From positions 9,393 through 73,392 of the forward strand of contig CAYWLS010000021.1 of NCBI GenBank assembly GCA_964458605.1: 64,000 nt of DNA, given 5' to 3'. Under the pieces are notes generated by a model. The model did not search any database, was not told where the DNA came from, and worked only from the letters and a program-made list of their open reading frames with translations. This document shows, one piece after another, positions 53,302 to 63,385 of this stretch (the stretch's first letter is position 1; each line of letters starts with the position of its first letter). The position numbers and the translations under genes were made by a program. The DNA is from JBBSNV01 sp964458605. Lineage in GTDB: Bacteria; Pseudomonadota; Alphaproteobacteria; Reyranellales; JAQSWP01.

Positions 53302-54525
53302 GTGGAGCCTTCACCCCCCCGTTTGCCGCCGCTGGCCGGCATCACCGTCGTCGATCTGACGCGGGTCGTCGCCGGCCCGTACGCCTCGATGATGCTGGCC
53401 GATCTCGGCGCGCGCGTGATCAAGATCGAACACCCGTCCGATCCGGACTTCACCCGCCGCTTTCCGCCGATGGTCGATGCCGGCGAAGGCGGCGCGCACA
53501 GCGCCTACTTCGCGCAGTACAACCGGCACAAGCTCGGCGCCAGCCTCGACCTCAAGCATCCCGAAGGCAAAGCCCTTTTCCTCCAGATGGTGCGCAAGGC
53601 CGACGTGGTGATGGAGAATTTCCGCCCCGGCGCGATGGAGAAGCTCGGCCTCGGCTACGACCGGCTCAAGCGGGAGAATCCGCGCCTCGTCTATACGGCC
53701 GTGAGCGGCTTCGGGCATTCGGGGCCGCATACCAGGCGTCCCGCATTCGACAGCACGGCCCAGGCGGCCGGCGGCCTGTGGTCGATGAACGGCAAGGCCG
53801 GCGAGCCGCCGATACGCGTCGGCACGATCATCGGCGACGTAGCCGGCTCGTTCTACGCCACGATCGGCACGCTGGCCGCGCTGCGCGAAGCGGAGCGCAG
53901 CGGGCTCGGGCAGCTGGTCGACATCGCGCAGCAGGATTCGGTGGTCACGCTGACGGAAAACGCGATCGTCAACTACACGGTGCAACGACAGATCGCCGAG
54001 CCGCTGGGCAACGAGCATCCCTTCGCGCGGCCCTACGACCAATACCCCTGCCGGGACGGCTACGTTTTCTTCGGCTCCTACTCGGACAAGCTGTGGCGCG
54101 ATGCCTGCGCCATCTTCGGCGAACCGGGGCTCGCCGACGATCCCGAGCTCGACACGATGGAGAAACGCTTCCGGCGCGATGTCTACGAACGGCGCATAAG
54201 GCCGGTCGTCCTGCGCTGGTTCGCCGACCGCACGAAGGCGGAACTGGAGGAAATGGCCGGCGACCACATCGCGCTCACGCCGGTCAAGCGCATCGACGAG
54301 GTGGTTGAGGATACCCATTTGCGGGCGCGCGGCATGTTCATGCCGGTGGATGTGGCCGGCCGCGAGATCGAGGTGTTCGGCAGCCCGCTGAAGCTGTCCG
54401 AGACGCCGCCGCCTGGCCGCGGAGAGGCGCCGCAACTGGGACAGCACAACCGGGAAGTATACGTGTCCTGGCTCGGCCTGTCGGAAGACCGCTTCGTCGC
54501 CTTGTGCGAACTTGGCGTGATCTGA
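53302..54525 (+). CDS. CaiB/BaiF-type CoA-transferase (formyl-CoA transferase family)
   Basis: The 407-residue protein has the class III CoA-transferase features: LAGITVVDLTRVVAGPYASMMLADLGARVIKIE, DVVMENFRPGAMEKLGL, and the catalytic Asp in VDIAQQDSVVTLTENA. It moves CoA between carboxylic acids. The start is GTG 53302 with GGGAG six bases upstream. Its position after the Rieske oxygenase suggests that both act on the same carboxylic substrate, perhaps a carnitine-like or aromatic acid. Confidence 0.88.
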   Translation: MEPSPPRLPPLAGITVVDLTRVVAGPYASMMLADLGARVIKIEHPSDPDFTRRFPPMVDAGEGGAHSAYFAQYNRHKLGASLDLKHPEGKALFLQMVRKADVVMENFRPGAMEKLGLGYDRLKRENPRLVYTAVSGFGHSGPHTRRPAFDSTAQAAGGLWSMNGKAGEPPIRVGTIIGDVAGSFYATIGTLAALREAERSGLGQLVDIAQQDSVVTLTENAIVNYTVQRQIAEPLGNEHPFARPYDQYPCRDGYVFFGSYSDKLWRDACAIFGEPGLADDPELDTMEKRFRRDVYERRIRPVVLRWFADRTKAELEEMAGDHIALTPVKRIDEVVEDTHLRARGMFMPVDVAGREIEVFGSPLKLSETPPPGRGEAPQLGQHNREVYVSWLGLSEDRFVALCELGVI

Positions 54526-54542
54526 CGGAGCGAGCGGGCGCC

Positions 54543-54989
54543 TCAGCCGTCGGCGTTGCGGCGCTGGCGCACGAAGGTGAACACGCCCGAGGCATTGAGC
54601 AGGGTACGCTTGCCGGTCCACACCGTGGCCCGCACGAACACCAGGTTGCGCGTCTGGCGGGTCACCTCGCCCCTTCCCTCGATCAGGTCGCCGAAGCGCG
54701 CGGCATCGATGAAATCGGTGGTCATGCGCGTGGTCACCGCCGGACGGCCGGTGAGCTTGCGATGGCTCTGGCCCAGCACGGTGTCGGCGAAGGTCATCAT
54801 CATGCCGCCGTGGATGATGCCGATGCTGTTGACGTGGCGTTCGTCGGCGTGGAAGGCGAGTTGCACGTAGTCGACGCCGGGCACGTGATACCAGGGCCCG
54901 ACCGTCTGGCTGAACCCGGAGTTGAACGGCGCGATGGCATAGCCAGGCGGCACGGCAAAGACAGTGGGGTTTTTCGGCGTACCGGCCAT
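54543..54989 (-). CDS. PaaI-like hotdog thioesterase, paralogue
   Basis: The 148-residue protein has IIHGGMMMTFADTVLGQSH, closely related to the motif in the thioesterase at 51168-51650, and a hotdog fold of the PaaI type. It probably hydrolyses acyl-CoA esters. It lies between the CaiB-type gene and the tRNA gene. Confidence 0.88.
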   Translation of the reverse strand: MAGTPKNPTVFAVPPGYAIAPFNSGFSQTVGPWYHVPGVDYVQLAFHADERHVNSIGIIHGGMMMTFADTVLGQSHRKLTGRPAVTTRMTTDFIDAARFGDLIEGRGEVTRQTRNLVFVRATVWTGKRTLLNASGVFTFVRQRRNADG

Positions 54990-55026
54990 GTCGGACGATC
55001 GTGTGGAACAGGGATGATGGGGACCG

Positions 55027-55101
55027 TGGCTGGGGCGCCAGGATTCGAACCTGGGGATGGCGGAATCAAAATCCGCTGCCTTACCGCTTGGCTACGCCCC
55101 A
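55027..55101 (-). tRNA. tRNA-Gln (anticodon UUG)
   Basis: The minus strand folds into a complete cloverleaf of 75 bases including an encoded CCA. It starts TGGGGCG and closes with CGCCCCA. The anticodon stem GCGGA/TCCGC encloses the loop TTTTGAT, giving anticodon TTG (Gln). The T arm carries GGTTCGAATCC. The gene lies on its own between the thioesterase and the OmpA-family gene. Confidence 0.95.
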
Positions 55102-55125
55102 GCAGGACGGACAAAAGCGGCGCGC

Positions 55126-55154
55126 ACCATAAGCACAATCGCCGGGCCACGCAA
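55126..55154 (-). promoter_or_regulatory. candidate promoter of the tRNA-Gln gene
   Basis: On the minus strand TTGCGT (plus 55149-55154) and TATGGT (plus 55126-55131) are 17 bases apart, a weak sigma-70-like pair. A start about 18 bases before the tRNA 5' end would fit a short tRNA leader. Confidence 0.35.
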
Positions 55155-55372
55155 ATACTGCCGCCGCGCCTTGCCGGTGCGATCCGGACCCTCCCCGCAA
55201 GGCTTCGTCCTTCCTGATCGCATCCTTCTCTGGAATGATTTTCGTTAGCAGAAAATGTCATCCAGGCCGGAATTGTCGTGCCGCCAGAGTCATTTATGTC
55301 CGATTCCGTGGCCTTTTTGCCACAGACTTGGGAAACGAGGGCCTATGCACATGGCGTTGCCGCCGTTGACCG

Positions 55373-55402
55373 TTGGCCTGTCCCGGAACCCTGAACTATA
55401 TA
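55373..55402 (+). promoter_or_regulatory. candidate promoter of the OmpA-family gene
   Basis: TTGGCC (55373-55378) and TATATA (55397-55402) are 18 bases apart, each four of six to the sigma-70 consensus. The start site would be near 55409. Confidence 0.4.
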
Positions 55403-55516
55403 GGACTGTGCGCGGATCGGACTACCGTTCCCCGCGTAGCATTTGGGGCGATACGCCGGCGAGCCGAAGGGGTTTCGGGGAGCCAGCTTGGATCCGGGCT
55501 AACATCGGAGTGGGCA

Positions 55517-56314
55517 ATGAAACTTCTCAATCTCGTCGCGATGACGGTTATGGCGGGCCTGCTGGCCGCCTGTATGAACACCCAGGTCACCACCACCACG
55601 GCGGCCGATCCCTTCAACGAGGCGTTGCACAAGGGCTACGCCGCTTTCGCCGCGCATGAGCGCAGCGAATACGACTGGATCGATGGCGAGCACTTCGCCA
55701 ACAAGGCCAATGCCGCGGCCGCCGGCCAGCGCGTGCTGCCCGAGCCGATCGGCGACTGGAGCCTGTCCGCCGCCAGCGCGGCCGAGCTCAGCGCCGCACG
55801 CGCCCGCCTGATGGCGGCGCTCGACGGCGGCGCCCGCACCGCCTATCCGGCCGACGCGGCCGAGGCTCAGGTGGCGTTCGACTGCTGGATCGAGGAGCAG
55901 GAAGAAGGCTGGGAGACGAACGAGATCAAGGCCTGCAAGGACCGCTTCGAGGCGGCGATGGCCAAGATGGGCGGCAGCGTCGCCAACGTCTATCTGGTGT
56001 TCTTCGACTTCGACCGCTCCAACATCAGCCCGGTTGCCCAGCGCGTGCTGGAGAAGGTCGTGACCGACGCGGCGAAGATGAATCCTTCGCGCATCACCGT
56101 CGCCGGCAACGCCGACCGCTCCGGTTCGGACGCCTACAACCTGGCCCTGTCGAAGCGTCGCGCCGAGACCGTGGCCGGTGCGCTGACCCGCGCCGGCGTG
56201 GCCCGTGCCAAGCTGCAGGTCGAGTGGTTCGGCGAGAGCCGCCCGCGCGTCAAGACCGCCGACGGCGTGCGCGAACCGGAGAACCGCAACGTCGAGATCC
56301 GCTTCGTCAAGTAA
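55517..56314 (+). CDS. OmpA-family lipoprotein
   Basis: The 265-residue protein has a lipobox (AGLLAAC, cysteine at about residue 19) and an Ala/Glu-rich middle part. A C-terminal OmpA domain (about residues 150-265) has YLVFFDFDRSNISP, the peptidoglycan-binding GNADRSGSDAYNLALSKRRA and the ending ENRNVEIRF. It is an outer-membrane lipoprotein that binds peptidoglycan non-covalently. GGAG precedes ATG 55517. A perfect terminator follows, so it is a single-gene unit. Confidence 0.9.
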   Translation: MKLLNLVAMTVMAGLLAACMNTQVTTTTAADPFNEALHKGYAAFAAHERSEYDWIDGEHFANKANAAAAGQRVLPEPIGDWSLSAASAAELSAARARLMAALDGGARTAYPADAAEAQVAFDCWIEEQEEGWETNEIKACKDRFEAAMAKMGGSVANVYLVFFDFDRSNISPVAQRVLEKVVTDAAKMNPSRITVAGNADRSGSDAYNLALSKRRAETVAGALTRAGVARAKLQVEWFGESRPRVKTADGVREPENRNVEIRFVK

Positions 56315-56340
56315 GCGCCTTCGACGGACCCACAAACCAG

Positions 56341-56369
56341 AGCGGCCGGGAGCGATCCCGGCCGCTTTT
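56341..56369 (+). terminator. Rho-independent terminator
   Basis: AGCGGCCGGGA (56341-56351) pairs perfectly with TCCCGGCCGCT (56356-56366) around the tetraloop GCGA, followed by T bases. It ends the OmpA-family transcript and lies close to the end of the convergent flavin reductase gene. Confidence 0.9.
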
Positions 56370-56417
56370 CATTTGCGCCTGCCTCATCCGGGCGCGGCAG
56401 CGGTCCTGCAACAGACG

Positions 56418-56921
56418 CTAGAGCGCGGCCGCGGCGTGGGCGCCGATCAGGAAGCCGCCATCGGCATGGATCAGCGGCTTGCCCGGCGATACCGCGATAT
56501 CGACGATATGGCCGATGAAGATGGTGTGCGAGGACGCCTCGATCTGGCGCGCCGTGCGGCAATCGAAGCTGGCTAGCGCATCGGGCAGCACCGGCGCGCC
56601 GGTGCTGAGCTGGCACCACTCGCCCTGCCGGAAGCGCTCGTCGCCCTCCACGCCGTGCTGGCCGGAGAACCGGCCCGCCAATTCGATGTGCTGCGTGCCC
56701 AGCAGGTTGATGCAGAAGATGCCGCTTTGCGCGATCAGATCGTGCGCCGAGGCCGTCTTGTTGATGCAAGCCAGCAGCTGAGGCGGCTCGGCCGACACCG
56801 AACACACCGCAGTCGCGGTCAGCCCGCCGCGCTCGCCGTTCCACAACGTCGTCACCAGGGTCACACCCCCGGCCAGACGACGCATCCCCGCCTTGAACAT
56901 AGCCACATCCGCCGACATCAC
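56418..56921 (-). CDS. flavin reductase family protein
   Basis: The 167-residue protein is of the FMN-binding split-barrel type. It starts MMSADVAMFKAGMRRLAGGVTLVTT, and GGLTATAVCSVSAEPPQLLACINKTASAHDLI is the hallmark. Members supply reduced flavin to monooxygenases or act as such. It is not adjacent to the Rieske oxygenase, and a partner is not evident. Confidence 0.88.
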   Translation of the reverse strand: MMSADVAMFKAGMRRLAGGVTLVTTLWNGERGGLTATAVCSVSAEPPQLLACINKTASAHDLIAQSGIFCINLLGTQHIELAGRFSGQHGVEGDERFRQGEWCQLSTGAPVLPDALASFDCRTARQIEASSHTIFIGHIVDIAVSPGKPLIHADGGFLIGAHAAAAL

Positions 56922-57155
56922 GCTCTACCCGTCCTGCAAAGCGCGGGATCGCCTCCGGTCCGAACGATTCGGGCGCAGGTCCCACGCATCCGCCAAAGCT
57001 GGCGTGCCGGAGTTTACCTGCAAGCCGGCAATCGCAAAACCGGCCGTCTTGGCGTCCCGCGCCGGTCGCGCGCCAATTGTCACAGCGGCCGGCCGGCTCG
57101 GTTGACCCCGCGCGCCGACGGGTGGCAGTCTCGGGGCCGATCTCGAGGACAGAAC

Positions 57156-58226
57156 ATGGCGTCAAGACCCGCCGACAAACTCGTTCTGGTGGCCGATAGC
57201 GGCCGGCCGGCTCGGCGCAGCGGTCGCAGCACCGGCCGGGCGGCGCTGGCCAGCCCGCGGCTGCCGCCCGAACCGGTACGTGTCCAGTTGCCGCAGCTCG
57301 GCCGCGACATGACGGTGGCAATGGCCGCGCATCGCGTGCTGAAGAGCTGTCTGCTGCATCTGCTCGACAACCGGCTGCCGGTGTTGAAGGGCGACGACCC
57401 CGAGGCCGTCCACCAGGCGCGGGTAGCGTTGCGCCGGCTGCGCGCCGCCATCGCCATCTTCAAAAACGCGTTGCGCAGCGAGGAGATCGCCTTCCTGGGC
57501 AGCGAGGCGCGCTGGCTGGCCGGCGAGCTGGGCCCGGCGCGCGACCTGGACGTGTTCCTGGCCGAGGTGTTCGAGCCGGTGGCCGATGCCTGCGCCGCGG
57601 CCGAAGGACTGGCGGCCTATCGCGGCGCCGCCCGGCAATTGCAACGCCAGCGCCTGGCCCGCGCCCGCGAGGCGTTGCGCAGCCGCCGCTTCGCCGCCTG
57701 GCGCGAGCGTTTCCGCTCCTGGCTGGCGGCCGACGTGGCACCGCCCGTGGCCGTGGTGCAAGGCGACGCCGCCAATCCGGTCGGGGCGCGCTACCGGCCG
57801 ATCGCGGTCTATGCCGCCGACATCCTGACGCGGCGCGACCGCAAGATGCGCAAGCGCGGCCACCACATCACGCATCTGAAGCCGGAGGAGCTGCACAATC
57901 TGCGCAAGTCGATCAAGAAGCTGCGCTATGCGGCGGAATTCTTCGGCGACCTCTACGACGGCGGCGCCAAAGCCTATACCAAGCGCCTGTCCCGGCTGCA
58001 GGACGTGCTGGGCCATTTCAACGACGTGGCGGTGGCGCAGAGCCTGATGCGCGAGATCGAGCGCACCGCCGCGCAGGGCGTCCAGGCCGGCGCCGCCGTC
58101 GGCAGCCACGTCCATCACGTCTCGGGGCTGATCGCCGGCTGGCACGCCGCCCGCGGCGCCACCGCGCGCAAGCGCCTGCGCAAGCGCTGGCGCGCGCTGC
58201 ACGATACGGACCCCTTCTGGCCATGA
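57156..58226 (+). CDS. CHAD domain protein
   Basis: The protein of about 356 residues has a basic N-terminal extension (residues 1-50) and a CHAD domain of conserved histidines and basic helices (about 50-340; VHQARVALRRLRAAI, ELHNLRKSIKKLRYAAEFFG, LQDVLGHFNDV). CHAD domains bind inorganic polyphosphate. There is no CYTH domain. The stop overlaps the CobW gene start by four bases (ATGA), which suggests joint production. Confidence 0.85.
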   Translation: MASRPADKLVLVADSGRPARRSGRSTGRAALASPRLPPEPVRVQLPQLGRDMTVAMAAHRVLKSCLLHLLDNRLPVLKGDDPEAVHQARVALRRLRAAIAIFKNALRSEEIAFLGSEARWLAGELGPARDLDVFLAEVFEPVADACAAAEGLAAYRGAARQLQRQRLARAREALRSRRFAAWRERFRSWLAADVAPPVAVVQGDAANPVGARYRPIAVYAADILTRRDRKMRKRGHHITHLKPEELHNLRKSIKKLRYAAEFFGDLYDGGAKAYTKRLSRLQDVLGHFNDVAVAQSLMREIERTAAQGVQAGAAVGSHVHHVSGLIAGWHAARGATARKRLRKRWRALHDTDPFWP

Positions 58227-59401
58227 GCGACACCGTGACCGCCAATCCCGACAGCGCCGATTCCGGCATCCCCGTCACCCTGCTGACCGGCTTCCTGGGC
58301 TCGGGCAAGACCACCCTGCTCAACAAGCTGCTGGCCAAGCCGGCGATGGCCAATACCGCCGTCATCATCAACGAATTCGGCGAGATCGGGCTCGACCACC
58401 TGCTGGTCGAAAGCTCGAGCGACGACATGACGGTGCTGAACAGCGGCTGCCTGTGCTGCACCGTGCGCGGCGATCTGATCGAGACCATGGGCCGGCTGTT
58501 CCTGCGCCGCGCCAAGGGCGAGATCCCGTTCTTCCGCCGCCTGCTGATCGAGACCACCGGCCTGGCCGATCCGGCGCCGATCCTGCACACCTTGATGACC
58601 GATCCGCTGGTGGCGGCGCGCTACCGGCTGGACAGCGTGATCGTCACGGTCGATGCGGTCAACGGCAGCGCCACGCTCGACAATCACGAAGAGGCGGTCA
58701 AGCAGGCCGCGGTGGCCGACCGGCTGCTGATCACCAAGGCCGACCTCGCCACGCCCGAGCAGCTGGCGACGCTGCAGACCCGGCTGCACGAACTCAATCC
58801 CGGCGCGCCGCTGCAAGAGGTGACCCAGGGCGAAGTCGATCCCGCCAGCCTGTTCAATGCCGGGCTGTACAATCCCGACAGCAAGACCGCCGACGTGCGG
58901 GCCTGGCTGCGCGCCGAAGCCTTCGAGGACCCGCACCATCACGGCCATGACCATGGCCATCACGATCGCGGACATCACGACCATGGCCGTGGTCATGACG
59001 AAGGCCAGCATCACGGCCACCATCACGACCAGCGCGCGGGACAGGATCCGCACGACGTCAACCGGCACGACGACCATATCCGCGCTTTCTGCCTGACCTA
59101 CGAGCAGCCGCTGCCCTGGTCGGTGGTGACCTCGGCGCTCGACGCGCTGGTGTCCTATCGCGGACCGGACATGCTGCGGCTGAAGGCCATCCTCAACGTC
59201 GAGGGCAGCGACAAGCCGGTGGTGATCCACGGCGTACAGCACGTATTCCATCCGCCGGCCATGCTCGACGAATGGCCGGACGCCGATCGCCGCTCCAAGC
59301 TGGTGTTCATCACCCGCAACATCGAAGAGAGCACGATCAGGAAGCTGTTCAACGCCTTCGCCACCACCGAACGCGAGGAGCGCGAGGCCGGCTGGCGCTA
59401 G
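58223..59401 (+). CDS. CobW/COG0523 family GTPase (metallochaperone)
   Basis: The 392-residue protein has the P-loop GFLGSGKTTLLNKLL, the metal-binding CxCC motif (SGCLCCTVRGD) and the guanine-binding TKAD (LLITKADLA). A very His-rich loop (about residues 236-275, HGHDHGHHDRGHHDH-like) is followed by the CobW C-terminal domain. The family delivers zinc or cobalt to client enzymes. It is coupled to the CHAD gene. Which metal and client are open. Confidence 0.9.
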   Translation: MSDTVTANPDSADSGIPVTLLTGFLGSGKTTLLNKLLAKPAMANTAVIINEFGEIGLDHLLVESSSDDMTVLNSGCLCCTVRGDLIETMGRLFLRRAKGEIPFFRRLLIETTGLADPAPILHTLMTDPLVAARYRLDSVIVTVDAVNGSATLDNHEEAVKQAAVADRLLITKADLATPEQLATLQTRLHELNPGAPLQEVTQGEVDPASLFNAGLYNPDSKTADVRAWLRAEAFEDPHHHGHDHGHHDRGHHDHGRGHDEGQHHGHHHDQRAGQDPHDVNRHDDHIRAFCLTYEQPLPWSVVTSALDALVSYRGPDMLRLKAILNVEGSDKPVVIHGVQHVFHPPAMLDEWPDADRRSKLVFITRNIEESTIRKLFNAFATTEREEREAGWR

Positions 59402-59416
59402 GCCGACCGCCCGGTT

Positions 59417-60910
<1,494 letters not shown>

Positions 60911-60927
60911 GGCGTGCCTTTCGTCCT

Positions 60928-62469
60928 CTAGCCGGCGTCGCGCCGAATGTTGCTGCGACGGGACGCCATGAACTCGGCCACTTTCTCGCGGCCCGCCTGC
61001 GTCATGTGCAGGCCTTCCTTGCTGCGCCGGAACAGCACGTCCTGCGCCTCGACCGCCCATTCCCGGCGCATGAAGTATTCCACCTCGCGGGCATAGAGCT
61101 GGCCGCCGAAATGCTGGCCCAGTTCGGCCGCCGCGCCGACCCCCTCCAGCACGCGATGGATGTTGCCGCCATGGCGACGCGCCAGCGCGCGCAGCAGATC
61201 GGGCGGCACGGCCGGATAGCGCGCCGGCAGGGTAGCGACGAAGGCATCGAAATCGCCGCCATGGCCGTCAAGGTCGCCGCCGGGCACCGGCACCTTTGCC
61301 GTCCAGGCCGGCCCCATCGCCGGATAGAACGGCTTGAGCTTGGCCAGCGCCCGCTCCGCCAGCTCGCGATAGGTGGTGATCTTGCCGCCATAGATCGACA
61401 GCAGCGGCGTCTGGCCGGCTTCCTCGTCGAGCTCGAACACGTAGTCGCGCGTCACCGCCGAGGGGTCGGCCGAGCCGTCATCGTAGAGCGGCCGCACGCC
61501 GGAATAGCTCCATACCACGTCGGCCGGCGTCACCGGCCTGGCCAGATAGTCCGAAACGATGGCGCACAGATAGTCGGTCTCCTCGGGCAAGATCTTCACC
61601 GCATGGGGCTCGCCCTCGTACGGCACGTCGGTGGTGCCGATCAAGGTGAAGTCGCGCTCGTAGGGGATGACGAAGACGATACGGTTGTCCTTGTTCTGCA
61701 GGATGAAGGCGTGCCGGCCCGGGTGCTGGCGCGGCACCACGATGTGACTGCCCTTGACCAGGCGCACGTTGTTGCCGGGCTTGACGCCGGCCAGGTGGCC
61801 GAACAGCTGGCGCACCCAGGGGCCGGCGGCATTGACCAGGCCGCGCGCGCGCTGCGTCGACCTGGCGCCGCTTGCCACGTCCTCCAGCTCGATCCGCCAC
61901 AGTGCGCCCTGCTCGCCCGTCTCGCGTTGCGCCGAAACCACGCGCTGGCGGGCGAAGATGGCGGCGCCCTTGTCGCATGCCTGCATCAGGTTGAACACCA
62001 CCAGCCGGGCATCGTCGACCCAGCAATCGGAATAGACGAAGCCCTTGGCGTATTGCGGCTTCAGCCCGACGCCCCATTCGCTGCCGGCCAGCGACACCGC
62101 CTGCGACTTGGGCAGGCTCATGCGGCCGCCGATATGGTCGTACAGGAACAGGCCGATACGGATCATCCAGGACGGCCGCAGATGCGGCTCGTGCGGCAGC
62201 ACGAAGCGCAAGGGCCAGATGATGTGCGGCGCCTTGCGCAGCAGCACCTCGCGCTCGGCCAGCGCCTCGCGCACCAGGCGGAATTCGTAATATTCCAGAT
62301 AGCGCAGCCCGCCATGGATCAGCTTGGTCGAGGCCGAGGAGGTGGCACCGGCGAAATCGCCCATCTCGGCCAGGCCGACCTTCAGGCCGCGGCCCGCCGC
62401 GTCGCAGGCGATGCCGGCGCCGTTGATGCCGCCGCCGACCACAAACAGGTCGAAGATATCCTCCGCCAT
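60928..62469 (-). CDS. glpD: aerobic glycerol-3-phosphate dehydrogenase
   Basis: The 513-residue FAD flavoprotein begins MAEDIFDLFVVGGGINGAGIACDAAGRG at ATG 62469 and has the family blocks TSSASTKLIHGGLRYLEYYE, GLVNAAGPWVRQL, FVIPYERDFTLIGTTDVPYE and SIYGGKITTYRELAE. It oxidises glycerol-3-phosphate to dihydroxyacetone phosphate at the inner membrane. It overlaps the EEP gene upstream by one base. Confidence 0.96.
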   Translation of the reverse strand: MAEDIFDLFVVGGGINGAGIACDAAGRGLKVGLAEMGDFAGATSSASTKLIHGGLRYLEYYEFRLVREALAEREVLLRKAPHIIWPLRFVLPHEPHLRPSWMIRIGLFLYDHIGGRMSLPKSQAVSLAGSEWGVGLKPQYAKGFVYSDCWVDDARLVVFNLMQACDKGAAIFARQRVVSAQRETGEQGALWRIELEDVASGARSTQRARGLVNAAGPWVRQLFGHLAGVKPGNNVRLVKGSHIVVPRQHPGRHAFILQNKDNRIVFVIPYERDFTLIGTTDVPYEGEPHAVKILPEETDYLCAIVSDYLARPVTPADVVWSYSGVRPLYDDGSADPSAVTRDYVFELDEEAGQTPLLSIYGGKITTYRELAERALAKLKPFYPAMGPAWTAKVPVPGGDLDGHGGDFDAFVATLPARYPAVPPDLLRALARRHGGNIHRVLEGVGAAAELGQHFGGQLYAREVEYFMRREWAVEAQDVLFRRSKEGLHMTQAGREKVAEFMASRRSNIRRDAG

Positions 62470-63338
62470 CAGCGTGCCGTCCGCCGCGCGGGATCGAGTT
62501 CGACGAACATCGGCCAGTGATCGGAGCCGTCGGCGCTCTGGTCGATCCAGGCGCGCTGCAACGCCGGCTGCAGGTCCGGCGTGACGAAGCAATGGTCGAT
62601 GCGGCCTTCGCGCGGGAAGCTCTCGACGTAGTCGTCGTTGCCCAGCGCCGCCCAGGCATCGACCAGCTGGTCGTGCCGCACCAGGCGGCGCCCGCTGGGA
62701 TGGATATGGCCGGCGATCGCGGAATATTCCGGATGCGCCGGGGTGAAATTCATGTCGCCCATGACCATCGCCGGCGCCGGCACCGGCGGCGCGGGGTCCT
62801 GGAAGATGAAGGAGTCCGAAGCCTGGCAGTCCCAGGGCCGGCCGTTGGCCTGGGCCTCGCGCACGAAGGCCAGCAGATCGTGGAGCTGCGGCAGGCGCTG
62901 CTCCGGCGATACATGCGACAGATGCACGCTGTAGACGCGCAGCGGGAAATCCGGCGTATCGATCGTCGCCTCGACCGCGCCGCGCTGCAGGTCGAACTGG
63001 TTGGTCAGCGCGTTGTGGGCCAGCGGCCGCACCCGGCTGGCGCGGATCGGCCAGCGGCTCAGGATCATGTTGCCGAAGGTGCGGCGGCGATTGACGATCC
63101 GGCCGTCGGCGCCGACGCTGGAGCCGTCGGTATCGAACGGGCCGTAGAACACGTAGTAGCGGTTCAGCAGCGCGGCGAGTTCGGCCGCCTGGTCGGCATG
63201 GGCGTTCTCGCGCCAGCCCTGCACCACTTCCTGGCAGCAGACGATGTCCGCCGCGCGCAGCGTCTCGGCGATGCGCGCCATGTCGTAGCGGTTGTCGGCG
63301 CCCAGGCCGAAATGGATGTTGTATGTGGCAAACAGCAT
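62469..63338 (-). CDS. endonuclease/exonuclease/phosphatase family protein in the G3P operon
   Basis: The 289-residue protein has the EEP (DNase I-like) fold: MLFATYNIHFGLGADNRYD, the metal ligand in ADIVCCQEVVQGW, LRVYSVHLSHVSPEQ, VMGDMNFTPAHPE and the final ADGSDHWPMFVEL. Members cleave phosphodiester bonds in DNA, lipids or small molecules. It lies between ugpC and glpD, with TGATG overlap to glpD. By position it probably releases glycerol-3-phosphate or acts on phospholipid-derived diesters, which is an inference. Confidence 0.85.
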   Translation of the reverse strand: MLFATYNIHFGLGADNRYDMARIAETLRAADIVCCQEVVQGWRENAHADQAAELAALLNRYYVFYGPFDTDGSSVGADGRIVNRRRTFGNMILSRWPIRASRVRPLAHNALTNQFDLQRGAVEATIDTPDFPLRVYSVHLSHVSPEQRLPQLHDLLAFVREAQANGRPWDCQASDSFIFQDPAPPVPAPAMVMGDMNFTPAHPEYSAIAGHIHPSGRRLVRHDQLVDAWAALGNDDYVESFPREGRIDHCFVTPDLQPALQRAWIDQSADGSDHWPMFVELDPARRTAR

Positions 63339-63385
63339 GATGATCCCGGTGCCGCCTGCGGCCGACACCCAGGCAGCGGCAAAGA

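Larger units (their letters stand above)
55102..55516 (+). other. intergenic region between tRNA-Gln and the OmpA-family gene
   Basis: This 415-base stretch has no supported protein gene. It holds the divergent tRNA promoter candidate and the OmpA-gene promoter candidate (55373-55402), which leaves a 5' untranslated region of about 110 bases. One GGAAC word (55385) resembles the -35 of EcfG promoters but no CGTT lies at the right distance. Confidence 0.5.

Noticed and set aside
55381..55412. An EcfG-type general stress promoter (GGAAC)
   Set aside because: GGAAC is present but no CGTT lies 16-17 bases downstream; the TTGGCC/TATATA pair is better.
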